DNA of 64,000 nt, taken from the NCBI RefSeq assembly GCF_003752155.1, contig NZ_RJVG01000007.1:169180-233179 (forward strand). The letters are read 5' to 3'. The notes below the pieces were generated by a model. That model was given only the letters and a program-made list of their open reading frames with translations. It was not told the DNA's origin and made no database searches. This document shows, piece by piece, positions 25,929 to 34,210 of this stretch. Numbering within the stretch: position 1 is the stretch's first letter; each line of letters opens with the position of its first letter. Both the position numbers and the translations under genes were made by a program. Source of the DNA: Mobilisporobacter senegalensis. GTDB lineage: Bacteria > Bacillota > Clostridia > Lachnospirales > Lachnospiraceae.

Positions 25929-26750
25929 TTAATTTTCTTGTCTTAATTTACGAATGTTTCTGATTTTTTCTAACCAGGCTTTATCTAATAACCCGGGAAA
26001 GAAACGGTTTAATCGCCATGCAAAGGCCACATTCTTTGGAAAAATGATAATATCTTTATTCTTTATGATCCCATTTAATATAATTGAGGTAGCTTCTTTG
26101 GTATCCATGGCCTTTACTGGTAAACTTGCAACCATTTTTTCATTTGGGACTTTTGCTACTTCCATATTTCTATAGATATCTGTTTGAACATGCCCTGGAC
26201 ATATTGCACTGACCTTTACTCCTAAATCAGCTCCTTCATAACGTAAGGATAAAGATAAGCCAATCACAGCATGCTTACTTGCACAATATGGAGAATTTCC
26301 TGGCTGTGGCATTAAACCTGTTGCAGACGATGTATTAATAATATGTCCAAATCCCTGCTTTGCCATAACCTGATATGCATAAAGAGATCCATATAAAACA
26401 CCATAATAATTAATATCCATTACTTTTTTCCACTGTTCCAGCTTAATATCTCTTGCATCTCCTCCAATTGCAATACCTGCATTATTGAATATATAATCTA
26501 TACGGCCATATCCCGTTTCAATTTCTTCTATAAGCTTTTTTACTTCGATTTCTGAAGATACATCCACACGTTTATATTCTGCTTTTCCCCCATTCTTTTC
26601 AATTCCCTCTGCTACCTTTTTTCCATTCTCTTCATTAATATCTGCAACTATAACCTTTGCTCCTGCGTTTGCCATCTCTTCACAGATAGATCTTCCAATT
26701 CCTGCTCCTCCACCAGTAACTATTGCAATTTTATCTTTAAATTGTTTCAT
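25929..26750 (-). CDS. short-chain dehydrogenase/reductase
   Basis: A 273-residue classical SDR: TGGGAGIG coenzyme motif near residue 12, ADINEENG (acidic residue at the end of strand 2, favouring NAD), NNAGIA, catalytic serine in TSSATG and the YCASK active site (Y-x3-K). The C-terminal tail (FFPGLLDKAWLEKIRNIR) is basic and may touch membranes. ATG 26750 has AGGAGG 8 bases upstream; the ATG at 26756 is too close to it. The divergent-spaced TetR gene upstream and a TetR-type operator at 26771-26788 indicate repression by that TetR. Confidence 0.9.
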   Translation of the reverse strand: MKQFKDKIAIVTGGGAGIGRSICEEMANAGAKVIVADINEENGKKVAEGIEKNGGKAEYKRVDVSSEIEVKKLIEEIETGYGRIDYIFNNAGIAIGGDARDIKLEQWKKVMDINYYGVLYGSLYAYQVMAKQGFGHIINTSSATGLMPQPGNSPYCASKHAVIGLSLSLRYEGADLGVKVSAICPGHVQTDIYRNMEVAKVPNEKMVASLPVKAMDTKEATSIILNGIIKNKDIIIFPKNVAFAWRLNRFFPGLLDKAWLEKIRNIRKLRQEN

Positions 26751-26770
26751 AATCATATCCTCCTTTTATT

Positions 26771-26788
26771 TTTGAACGATTGGTCAAA
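26771..26788. promoter_or_regulatory. TetR operator before the SDR gene
   Basis: TTTGAACGATTGGTCAAA; its reverse complement differs from the site at 27495-27512 at only two positions. It lies about 20 bases upstream of the SDR start. Confidence 0.8.
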
Positions 26789-26811
26789 CTTATATATTAA
26801 AAAAACTATTT

Positions 26812-27477
26812 TTATAATAGTTTTTTTAAACCTTTATCGAGTGATTCATGAATAGACTTTAAAATATCATGATCAAAACCTGTCAAATAGTTAGAAAATG
26901 CATTGGAAGCCATAGAAATGAACTGACTCCGAAAATCTTCCTCACTTATATTATTATTTTTAATCCACATGTCACCCAAAAGCATGTAACTGATAATAGG
27001 AGCCAATCCAAAGAAAAAAGCAAACGATTCAAACTGCTCTAAATTTTCTTTTTTTTCTTTAAAGGACTCCAAATGGAATATATTTTCCGGTGATATGGTT
27101 TCTATTATATTCATTAAATTTCTTTTTCTTTCGTTATCTTTTAGCATTTCTAATAAAAGGATACGAATGATATTTTTATTATTAAATAAAAATGAAAATC
27201 CACTTTCCATAGATTTCTTGATCTTTTCATCTTCCGTAAGATCACTTGAAATAATCTTATTTTTTTCTTCCATTGTTGAGGCCAGATAATTTGAGAACAA
27301 TTCTTCTAAGATTTTGTCCTTACTTTCAAAATAATAATATAATAATGATTTCGTAATATCTGCTTCTTTGGCTATTTGAGAAATACTGGTGCCATCATAT
27401 CCGTTTTCAGCGAATAATTTTTCAGATGCTTTTAAAATAGAATCTTTCACTTCATAATTTTTATTTCCTTTATACAT
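26812..27477 (-). CDS. TetR family regulator
   Basis: A 221-residue TetR protein with the N-terminal HTH (SILKASEKLFAENGYDGTSISQIAKEADITKSLLYYYFESKD) and a helical ligand-binding domain. Near-identical 18-bp palindromes lie just upstream of its own start (27495-27512) and of the downstream SDR gene (26771-26788), so it most likely represses itself and the SDR. Ligand unknown; SDR partners often suggest a fatty acid, ketone or steroid-like inducer. Confidence 0.9.
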   Translation of the reverse strand: MYKGNKNYEVKDSILKASEKLFAENGYDGTSISQIAKEADITKSLLYYYFESKDKILEELFSNYLASTMEEKNKIISSDLTEDEKIKKSMESGFSFLFNNKNIIRILLLEMLKDNERKRNLMNIIETISPENIFHLESFKEKKENLEQFESFAFFFGLAPIISYMLLGDMWIKNNNISEEDFRSQFISMASNAFSNYLTGFDHDILKSIHESLDKGLKKLL

Positions 27478-27494
27478 AATTTACTCCTTATTTT

Positions 27495-27512
27495 TTTGAC
27501 CGTTCGTTCAAA
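27495..27512. promoter_or_regulatory. TetR operator before the tetR gene
   Basis: TTTGACCGTTCGTTCAAA, an 18-bp imperfect palindrome 18 bases upstream of the TetR start; matches the site at 26771-26788. Confidence 0.8.
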
Positions 27513-27562
27513 TCTTATCATCTTTTCTAATTACTGTCAAGCTATCTGAATTTAAATTAAAA

Positions 27563-27622
27563 ATGTAAAATGCACTTGATATTTTATGTAAAGGGTACTA
27601 TACTATAAATGTAAAGTGAACT
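27563..27622 (+). promoter_or_regulatory. promoter of the XRE/membrane operon flanked by direct repeats
   Basis: TTGATA (27576-27581), 17-bp spacer, TATACT (27599-27604). ATGTAAAATGCACT (27563-27576) and ATGTAAAGTGAACT (27609-27622) are 12/14 identical and bracket the promoter, so they are candidate sites for the XRE regulator. Confidence 0.6.
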
Positions 27623-27650
27623 ATACAATATTTATTAAGGATGTGATTAT

Positions 27651-27866
27651 TTGCAAAATCGGATACAGGAATTAAGAAAGGCGAAAAAAATAACCCAAAG
27701 TGATTTGGCCGATGCGGTAGAAGTAACCAGACAGACCATTATTTCGCTGGAAAATGGCAAGTACAATGCTTCTCTAATACTTGCACATAAGATTGCACAA
27801 TTTTTTAATATGTCCATTGAAGAGATTTTCATTTTTGATTTAGAGGAGGAAAATATATGCTGGTAA
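27651..27866 (+). CDS. XRE family helix-turn-helix regulator
   Basis: A 71-residue Cro/C1-type HTH: IQELRKAKKITQSDLADAVEV, TRQTIISLENGKYNASLILA and a short tail. TTG start with AAGGATG upstream. It overlaps the next gene by 10 bases; the pair (small XRE regulator plus DUF2178-like membrane protein) is a common cassette in Firmicutes, sometimes linked to cell envelope stress. The regulator probably controls its own operon through the direct repeats around the promoter. Confidence 0.87.
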   Translation: MQNRIQELRKAKKITQSDLADAVEVTRQTIISLENGKYNASLILAHKIAQFFNMSIEEIFIFDLEEENICW

Positions 27867-28339
27867 ATTTATTAACCAATACGAAAGCAGCAACAAATGA
27901 AGAATATAAAAAGGTAATAAAACAAAAAATAAAAGTATTTATATTCATTATGATTTTAGGTATTGTAACTTTTGCATTTGCCATTATCAATGAACTGACA
28001 AATATCATATCTAAAGATGATTTTATGAGTGGAGTATATAATGGAATAGGGTCCGGTCTCATAGGAGTTAGTATCGCATTAATTATTAAGAATAAAAAAT
28101 TGTTAAAAGATGAATCTGCACTTAAGAAAAGCCGTTTATACAGCCAGGATGAAAGAAATATTTTCATACAGCAAAAAGCAATGAGGTGTGCTTCAATCAT
28201 GGTACTTGTCTTTTCTTATGTTGGTATGCTGGTAGCCGGTTTATACAGTAAAGCTGTTTTTTACTGCTTTTGGGGAGTAACAATGCTATTTTTATTCTCT
28301 TATATAATTTTTATATTTTACTTTAATAAAAAATTATAA
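27857..28339 (+). CDS. four-helix membrane protein paired with XRE regulator
   Basis: A 160-residue protein with four hydrophobic segments (about 29-49, 65-80, 112-130 and 135-155) and a basic cytoplasmic loop LKKSRLYSQDERNIFIQQKA, typical of the small membrane proteins next to XRE regulators (DUF2178-like). ATG 27857 is preceded by GGAGGAAAATAT inside the end of the regulator gene. Function unknown. Confidence 0.72.
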   Translation: MLVNLLTNTKAATNEEYKKVIKQKIKVFIFIMILGIVTFAFAIINELTNIISKDDFMSGVYNGIGSGLIGVSIALIIKNKKLLKDESALKKSRLYSQDERNIFIQQKAMRCASIMVLVFSYVGMLVAGLYSKAVFYCFWGVTMLFLFSYIIFIFYFNKKL

Positions 28340-28343
28340 TCCC

Positions 28344-28397
28344 AATAATAATAATCCGGGTGTCGTAAGATCATACGATACCCGGATTATTATTATT
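28344..28397. terminator. bidirectional intrinsic terminator
   Basis: AATAATAATCCGGGTGTCGTA and its inverse TACGATACCCGGATTATTAT form a stem of more than 20 bp with one G-U pair. Confidence 0.9.
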
Positions 28398-29054
28398 TTA
28401 AAATTCCTTATATACATGTTTAAACTTTCCGCTCTGGGGATGCCTCCTCGGTTCAAGGTCCGACAAATAAATTTCTGGGGATACTTCATTTTGTAATAAA
28501 TATTTTTCTAATTTATCTTTTGCCTTTTCAAAACTTAATAATTTATTATCTCCAATTAACCTAAGCTCCAATTTATTATTTTCATGTAATACTAATTGGA
28601 ACTGCTTTATTTCATGAACTTCTTTTAATATGGCATAGAAAGCAAGGGGCGCTAATTTAACATCCTTTTGATCACTTATATGTTTAAAAATTAAAATCTC
28701 ATCCGTTCTTCCCTCTATCTCGATCCAAGGAGATAGATTCCCACATTCACACCCTTCCTTATGCAATATGATCCTGTCGGTTATCTCATATCGAATGAAC
28801 GGCTGAGTAAAATTTGATAGATTTGTAAGCAGCCATTTATCTGCTCTTTCCCCATCTCCTATCGGGTTATTATCTTTATCAACTGGTTCCACAATGATCC
28901 AGTCATCATTCACATGAAAATGCTGCCCCAAACATTCACCATATTTGCGATATGACTCCATCTTTTTATCCATACTATCAAAGATCAGTTGATAAAAATC
29001 AGTTGCTGAAATTTCTTCTTCTGGTTTTGCTAATCGCTTTAAACAGTACTCCAA
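28398..29054 (-). pseudogene. N-terminally truncated PaaK/coenzyme F390 synthetase-like adenylate-forming protein
   Basis: The 218 residues match only the C-terminal half of phenylacetate-CoA ligase-like enzymes: FIRYEITDRIILHKEGCECG and IEGRTDEILIF are the ATP-binding and hinge motifs of the family. Full-length members have about 430 residues with a substrate/AMP-binding N-terminal domain. Here the frame is closed by TAA at 29076-29078 and the next gene follows at 29092, so the N-terminal domain is absent. The only start is a TTG at 29054; a GG-containing signal is poor. It is probably a gene remnant, although it has kept an open frame. Confidence 0.7.
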
Positions 29055-29091
29055 AAGATAAATATAAAAATTTTTTTACTTCCAAAAACTT

Positions 29092-30114
29092 CTAAATAAT
29101 ATATTTCACCTCTTTATTTGAAAATAATCTTTCAATCTCTTTTGTGAAAAATTGTTTTATCTCTTCTATGATTTCCTTTGGATAAACATATTTTCCATAT
29201 CCAAACTGTCCATATTTAAATTTACGTTCTTCCTCATTCATAGGTAATTTCGTTTCTGGAAAAACTTGAAGAATTCTGTTTTTCGCTATTGTCGTATAAC
29301 GATGGGATATCACTTCGAATGTTACCGGATATTTTAAATCGTCTGTAAGTTTATTACTTAAATTCAATAATAAATCATGATATTCTTCTTTCCAATCAGG
29401 ATAAATAAATACAGGTGCTATCAGAAATCCTATAGGATATCCTGCCTTTGCAACCTTTATACCAGCTTCAATTCTTTTATCCCGGGATGCAGTTCCATGT
29501 TCATATTCATCAATAATAGAAGAAGTATTAATACTAAAACGAATCTCTGTATGACCATTATGTTCCAGATTTAATAAGGTATCTACATCATTATATTTTG
29601 TTACAAAACGAAATCTTCCATATGGATTTTCTCCAAAGAATACTATTGCTTTCTCTAAGGAATGAGTGTAAGGCTCAACGGGAACCGGATCAGATGTGGC
29701 AGCCCCTTCAAAAATTGTAATCTCAGGTATCCTTTCTTCAATATATTTCTCAGCCTGATTAAGGATTTCATCAATGTTTGCATGAACCTTTATAAAAGGT
29801 TTGTCTCCCAGCATAGTATTTAGATAACAGTATTGGCACTGTCCCATACATCCAGAGACTAAAGGCAGCTGATAATGGGCAGAAGGTTTGCATGTCTGGA
29901 ATTTTAAACTTTTCTTTGCCCCAATCACTAATGTTTTCTTACCCTCTTTGTACTGGGCAGATAGATCCTCTCCGGGAATATGCTGTTTTAATTTATTTGA
30001 TGTTAAATTTATAATTTCTATCTTTCTCTCATCCTGAAACTTATGATAGATTTCCTTAGCCATATCATGCTCTAGTACATCTTTTTCAAATATAATTCTT
30101 TTTGGTGAAAACAT
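29092..30114 (-). CDS. splB: spore photoproduct lyase
   Basis: A 340-residue radical SAM DNA repair enzyme that reverts the thymine dimer of UV-treated spores. The Fe-S motif is SGCMGQCQYCYLN with C89, C93 and C96 (C-x3-C-x2-C). The start MFSPKRIIFEKDVLEH matches the family N-terminus, so ATG 30114 is chosen even though no Shine-Dalgarno sequence is clear. The region that normally reads FEAACTSD, containing the hydrogen-donor cysteine, here reads FEGAATSD, so that cysteine seems to be alanine (A139). The gene implies a sporulating host. Confidence 0.92.
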   Translation of the reverse strand: MFSPKRIIFEKDVLEHDMAKEIYHKFQDERKIEIINLTSNKLKQHIPGEDLSAQYKEGKKTLVIGAKKSLKFQTCKPSAHYQLPLVSGCMGQCQYCYLNTMLGDKPFIKVHANIDEILNQAEKYIEERIPEITIFEGAATSDPVPVEPYTHSLEKAIVFFGENPYGRFRFVTKYNDVDTLLNLEHNGHTEIRFSINTSSIIDEYEHGTASRDKRIEAGIKVAKAGYPIGFLIAPVFIYPDWKEEYHDLLLNLSNKLTDDLKYPVTFEVISHRYTTIAKNRILQVFPETKLPMNEEERKFKYGQFGYGKYVYPKEIIEEIKQFFTKEIERLFSNKEVKYII

Positions 30115-30240
30115 AATAATATAAATAAAACAGCGAAAACAGGCTGTATTATCTACTCCTTTCTTAAAATAATAAAGTATATACACCTAGTTTTCGCCAA
30201 TATAGAAATTTAATACTATTTAACGGAATGAATTTTTCCT

Positions 30241-30633
30241 TTATTTTTTCTTCTTTTTTGCTTCTAACTTTTCTTCTGCCAGTTTCTTATTCTCGTCTAC
30301 TCTAAATTCAACAATCTTTTTTATTAATTCATAAGGAATTGGCTTATTAAGGGGAAATTGTACAGAACCTTTCGCTCCTTTATATTCAGACAATTCATGT
30401 TCAAAAGCTTCGATTCCACTGGGAGCCGGATAAAAGCCAATATGATTTTTATAGGCTGCAAAATGTACAAGATTTCCGTAAAGCACGAAGGTCGGCATAG
30501 CCCAGCTTATCTTCTCCTGTGCCTCAGGTGCAGCCTCTTTAATAACTTGTCTTACCTTATTCAAGATCTCCTGAATTTCTGGTGGAAACTCCAGAATATA
30601 TTCTTCAATTGAATTGATTTTCTTCTCATCCAT
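30241..30633 (-). CDS. DUF1801 / iron-chaperone-like (YdhG) protein
   Basis: A 130-residue protein: FPPEIQEILNKVRQVIKEAAPEAQEKISWAMPTF at the N-terminal third and HIGFYPAPSGIEAFEHEL, KGSVQFPLNKPIPYELI are diagnostic for DUF1801 (YdhG/frataxin-like). Reported members act in iron homeostasis, but function is not settled. The C-terminus is a polylysine tail (KKKKK). It is tandem with splB but separated by 126 bases. Confidence 0.85.
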   Translation of the reverse strand: MDEKKINSIEEYILEFPPEIQEILNKVRQVIKEAAPEAQEKISWAMPTFVLYGNLVHFAAYKNHIGFYPAPSGIEAFEHELSEYKGAKGSVQFPLNKPIPYELIKKIVEFRVDENKKLAEEKLEAKKKKK

Positions 30634-30705
30634 ATTTTATCCTCCATTTTATCGTTCTGACATAGCATGAATATTAGATATATTTTATCATAATTCAGCT
30701 ATAAT

Positions 30706-31077
30706 TCAAATCATATCTGAATCAGGTTTCATTTTATGATATCCTTTTTCACCATAGGGTTGTAATTTCTCCAACCAGTTTTCTTCCATTTGCTTTAGCT
30801 CCCATTTTGTATCTGTATCTTCTTTCACCTCTTTTTCCTCAATTACCTCATAAATAAATCCTTCTTCACCAAGTTCATTCCAATCTTTTTGTAGCTCAAA
30901 ATTTGCATGTCTTCCCATATTTAACTGCATCCTGAGGGTGAACCAGCGGTTCTTCAAATTAGGATAAGTAGTTATGAATACTTTACCATTTATTGTATTG
31001 GTAATCTTAATGACTCCCATATATACTTTTATCTCCTTATACTGCTCTATTAATTCCTTACGTCTTTGCTTATCCAT
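30706..31077 (-). CDS. GIY-YIG nuclease-like protein
   Basis: A 123-residue protein whose residues 18-85 resemble a GIY-YIG domain: MGVIKITNTINGKVFI in place of the canonical GIY/YIG strands, then NRWFTLRMQLNMGRHANFELQKDW (arginine, conserved helix). The exact GIY-YIG tripeptides are degenerate, as in the common bacterial family of this length with no known target. Catalytic activity is uncertain. AAAGGAGTTAACA precedes the ATG. It lies 49 bases downstream of the AAA-VWA gene and may share its transcript. Confidence 0.75.
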   Translation of the reverse strand: MDKQRRKELIEQYKEIKVYMGVIKITNTINGKVFITTYPNLKNRWFTLRMQLNMGRHANFELQKDWNELGEEGFIYEVIEEKEVKEDTDTKWELKQMEENWLEKLQPYGEKGYHKMKPDSDMI

Positions 31078-31126
31078 TGTTAACTCCTTTCATTAAATGA
31101 AACTTAATTTGCTGTGTATTTCCAGG

Positions 31127-33241
31127 TTATAAATATCTGGCTATGATTTGTACTAATTTTGTGGGAAACTCTTTCAAATCAGTAATATCTAAAAACCTTT
31201 CATTTCCATAAATATCACTGATAATATCCTTATCCTGACCTATTGCAGCTGCAAGAAATGTGATACCTTTCCGTTCGTATTCAGCAATTGTACTTTGCAT
31301 ATCTAAAATCGCTGTTTTACCAGTATAATCTTTCATCGCTTTTGGCTGGCCATCACTTATACTAATAAGCAGCTTCGTCCTTCTGTTAGAAGTAATTAAG
31401 CGCTCTGCAATAATTTTTAGAGCCATACCGTCTCGATTATTGCTTCTGCCACGGATCCCCATGAAGCGATATGGATCAGATGGGTCTTTTTTCTCATAGT
31501 CTGCATAAGCAAAAACAGACATTTGTTCAAGTTTAGAGACATCTGCCGTATCCCCATATATCAAAACAGGAATATCACATATTTCGCAAAATTCATATAC
31601 AGCTATTACTGCCCGTTTTGCTGCCTCCAGTCTGCCAAACGCTGACATGGATGCTGATTCATCTATTCGTAAACCAACTACAAGAGAAGGTTCTTCTGAG
31701 GGAGGACGCTTTTTAGAAAAATTCCTAAAATCCTGATAAACAACATGGTCTGCTTGAAATTTACTGCCATAATAATGATTTCGTGTAAAATCATTGGTGA
31801 CTTCATGCTCTAGTAAAGGCAATGTTTTTCTGGCAATCTCCCTTACAACCGGCATTAGTTCATTCCTTACTTTCTTGTATTCCAGTTCATATTCAGGATT
31901 ATATTCAGGACGATGGACAAGGATTTTTACTCCCTTATGGACAGACTTTTTTGCAAGTTCCCTGGCAAAATGATTTAATTCCTTTCGAAATTCTTGTTCC
32001 TTTTGTTTTTCATTCTCTTTTTGCTTCTTTATCCCTTTCTTATTCTCTGGATTTGCCTGGTGGTATTGAGGCGAGCCATATTCTCCTGAATCTGAACTTT
32101 CCATACCTCCAGAGGTCTCCAAAAGTTCAGCTGTACTCTCTTCACTATTGGCTGATCTTCTAAGGGCGATTGCTTTGTCGTCTAATTCCCTATCCCTGTC
32201 TATATTAAAGTTTTCAATATTTCCCCATGTCCGGATTTCTATCGATTCAGAATTCTGTTTTTTTTTATCTTCTGCTTCTTTTTGTATTTCCTGTGTAACG
32301 TCCTCAAGACTCTTTATTAAATCCTTAGTTGCTAATCCTTCTTCTAAAATCTTAATTTCTTCTTCATCTGTAGTAATTTTATATATTACTTTTTGATAAA
32401 GAGAGTGATATATATCTTCCCCATTCCCAATTGAATTTGCCCAATATAAAAGAGAGCGCATGCCTGCCACACCTTTTATTCCATTTGCCTTTGCTGTTTT
32501 GTCTAAAAGGACAATTATGTCTGCTAAAATGTTTAATACCTTTATATTACTATAATTCGTTTTTCCAATGGTTCGTTCTATCATAACTTCTTTGGCTGGC
32601 AGATCCATCTTCTCCGCATGTTGGATTCTATCCCTTAATGCTTCATTAAGCGGTCTGCAGCCGGTATAATTTCGGTTCGTTGTTATTACAACAATAAAAT
32701 CTGGGTGTCTGTGGACCACTTCCGTTGGCAGGTTAATACTGCCATCCAACTCTAAGGCAGAGTTGAGAACCATTAAAACTGCTGCATCACGAATCACTGT
32801 TGGCTCTTGTATTTCCAGCAGGTAGCCATTGCGAAATGCCCGGATAATTTCAGATGGATAAAATCGGTATGCAGGTTGTTCCCCTGTTTCCTTATCATCG
32901 ATCACAGGCAGTATAGAGCCAAGCACATCTGATTTGTCCATATCTGCAAAACAAGTGATTTTCGTATAAGGTATTCCTAAATGGGCAGACATTGCCTTAG
33001 CGACCTCCGTTTTTCCGGAACCGGCGTCTCCCTCTATGAGAATGTTAGAAACCTTCATTTCTGGATTATGCCAATTATTCTTTATTTCTTTACAGATACG
33101 TATTTCTTCTTCTGTAATTCGATGGGAGGATGGAAGCTTTATTACACAGGCTTTTTCATCTGCTGTTAATGTGCGGGAAAGAGTCAGCCGGAATTCTCCT
33201 AAAGACTTGTTACTTATTCTTCTATTATTCATTTGATTCAT
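31127..33241 (-). CDS. AAA+ ATPase fused to VWA domain (MoxR/ChlD-like)
   Basis: A 704-residue single-chain protein. Residues 1-300 form a MoxR/dynein-type AAA+ module with Walker A GDAGSGKT (71-78), Walker B-like LLEIQEP (141-147) and sensor TTNRNYTGCR (187-196). A charged linker (about 320-420, rich in K/E) follows. Residues about 500-704 are a CobT/NorD-like VWA domain with a complete MIDAS: DESAS (527-531), the NRDG loop near 602 and SDGQ near 629. MoxR and VWA partners are usually separate genes; a fused layout is known in magnesium-chelatase D subunits. Such pairs load metals or remodel partner proteins. ATG 33241 follows AGGAGTAAAAGTG. Upstream region carries phased repeats (33331-33415). 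Confidence 0.83.
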   Translation of the reverse strand: MNQMNNRRISNKSLGEFRLTLSRTLTADEKACVIKLPSSHRITEEEIRICKEIKNNWHNPEMKVSNILIEGDAGSGKTEVAKAMSAHLGIPYTKITCFADMDKSDVLGSILPVIDDKETGEQPAYRFYPSEIIRAFRNGYLLEIQEPTVIRDAAVLMVLNSALELDGSINLPTEVVHRHPDFIVVITTNRNYTGCRPLNEALRDRIQHAEKMDLPAKEVMIERTIGKTNYSNIKVLNILADIIVLLDKTAKANGIKGVAGMRSLLYWANSIGNGEDIYHSLYQKVIYKITTDEEEIKILEEGLATKDLIKSLEDVTQEIQKEAEDKKKQNSESIEIRTWGNIENFNIDRDRELDDKAIALRRSANSEESTAELLETSGGMESSDSGEYGSPQYHQANPENKKGIKKQKENEKQKEQEFRKELNHFARELAKKSVHKGVKILVHRPEYNPEYELEYKKVRNELMPVVREIARKTLPLLEHEVTNDFTRNHYYGSKFQADHVVYQDFRNFSKKRPPSEEPSLVVGLRIDESASMSAFGRLEAAKRAVIAVYEFCEICDIPVLIYGDTADVSKLEQMSVFAYADYEKKDPSDPYRFMGIRGRSNNRDGMALKIIAERLITSNRRTKLLISISDGQPKAMKDYTGKTAILDMQSTIAEYERKGITFLAAAIGQDKDIISDIYGNERFLDITDLKEFPTKLVQIIARYL

Positions 33242-33330
33242 CACTTTTACTCCTTAATTAACTTATGCTTCTAATACTGTCTGTTTTATATCTTTCATTT
33301 AGTATCATTAATATTCGATTAGTAATTCAG

Positions 33331-33415
33331 TAATTTAGTAAATTAGTATTAATACACCAGATAATATCACTAACTGTTTGTTTTGTCAATTAGTAATTTA
33401 GTAAATTACTAATTG
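33331..33415. promoter_or_regulatory. phased operator-like repeats upstream of the AAA-VWA gene
   Basis: The 15-mer TAATTTAGTAAATTA occurs at 33331-33345 and at 33394-33408, exactly 63 bases (six helical turns) apart. The second copy is the core of a 13-bp perfect inverted repeat (CAATTAGTAATTT / AAATTACTAATTG, 33387-33415). A related site lies at 34164-34194. The rest of the 315-base gap 33242-33556 holds a terminator (33511-33549) and a short dispersed 14-mer (33438-33451). Confidence 0.6.
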
Positions 33416-33510
33416 AAGAAGCGACTTCTCACTTTATGGCTGAACTGTAACAACTCATTATTGTTCATATAGGACGAGATGCTCGAACAAGGTTGACTTT
33501 TCTATTAACA

Positions 33511-33549
33511 AAAAAAGGGTGTTATACGTTATGTATAACAACCTTTTTT
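33511..33549. terminator. intrinsic terminator
   Basis: AAAAAAGGGTGTTATAC and GTATAACAACCTTTTTT pair with one mismatch; minus-strand T-run follows. It closes the gene at 33557-34048. Confidence 0.85.
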
Positions 33550-33556
33550 CTTCAAA

Positions 33557-34048
33557 TTATCTGCGGTGTCCGTAGCCCATCTCAATTAAAAGATTTGCAA
33601 GTACATGTAATCTCTCTGCCATTAATTCATCATCACGGCTTAAGGCTTCTGAAAATAATTTAATATCTTCATCAATCATTGGATTATCCGTATCTATTTC
33701 TACTGTCATTGCATCTCCCTGCAATCCAACCCTGTCTATTACCGTATTATTCTCATCGTAAAGTTTTGGATACCGATATGCATCTTGAAAATGCTGTTTT
33801 CCCTTACAGATTAAAATTGCCATGTCAATGATTCTATGCATAGGCAATTCCTCTGATTGACGGGACCATTTTTCTCCTGTATAACGCCAAACTTTAGCAG
33901 AAATATCAACTTTTCCGCGATCATTCCATTGGGCAAGTCCAAGGGAGAGGCCCTTGGCATCTGATTTATAGGCTTGTCTTCCGTCTACATTTTCATAATT
34001 TTCAACAACCACTACTGGCTTATGTTTTAGGGAAGTTGGGATTTTCAT
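33557..34048 (-). CDS. conserved hypothetical protein (DUF6530-like, 163 aa)
   Basis: A soluble 163-residue protein. Recognisable blocks are DGRQAYKSDAKGLSLGLAQW, VWRYTGEKWSRQSEELPMHR and IDMAILICKGK, which I believe belong to a small uncharacterised family (DUF6530); the number is from memory. No catalytic motif or membrane segment is visible. Strong AGGAGG upstream. Its promoter region carries repeats related to those of the AAA-VWA gene, so the two may be coregulated and act together. Confidence 0.65.
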   Translation of the reverse strand: MKIPTSLKHKPVVVVENYENVDGRQAYKSDAKGLSLGLAQWNDRGKVDISAKVWRYTGEKWSRQSEELPMHRIIDMAILICKGKQHFQDAYRYPKLYDENNTVIDRVGLQGDAMTVEIDTDNPMIDEDIKLFSEALSRDDELMAERLHVLANLLIEMGYGHRR

Positions 34049-34163
34049 TATAATTCCTCCTTAATATCTTATATAAGATTTCTGAATTGATATTTATGTG
34101 AATCTTTCCTATATTTATTATTTAATATTTTAAAAGCAACAAATTTTAATACTAAAAATAATC

Positions 34164-34194
34164 AAATTACTAAATTACTTATTTACTAATTTAG
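34164..34194. promoter_or_regulatory. operator-like repeat upstream of the DUF6530-like gene
   Basis: AAATTACTAAATTACT followed by ATTTACTAATTTAG; closely related, in inverse orientation, to the sites at 33331-33415. Confidence 0.5.
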
Positions 34195-34210
34195 AATATT
34201 ATCATAAATA

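Noticed and set aside
33387..33415. CRISPR-like or transposon end from the repeated AT-rich motifs
   Set aside because: Only two or three copies with irregular spacing and no spacers; operator repeats fit better.
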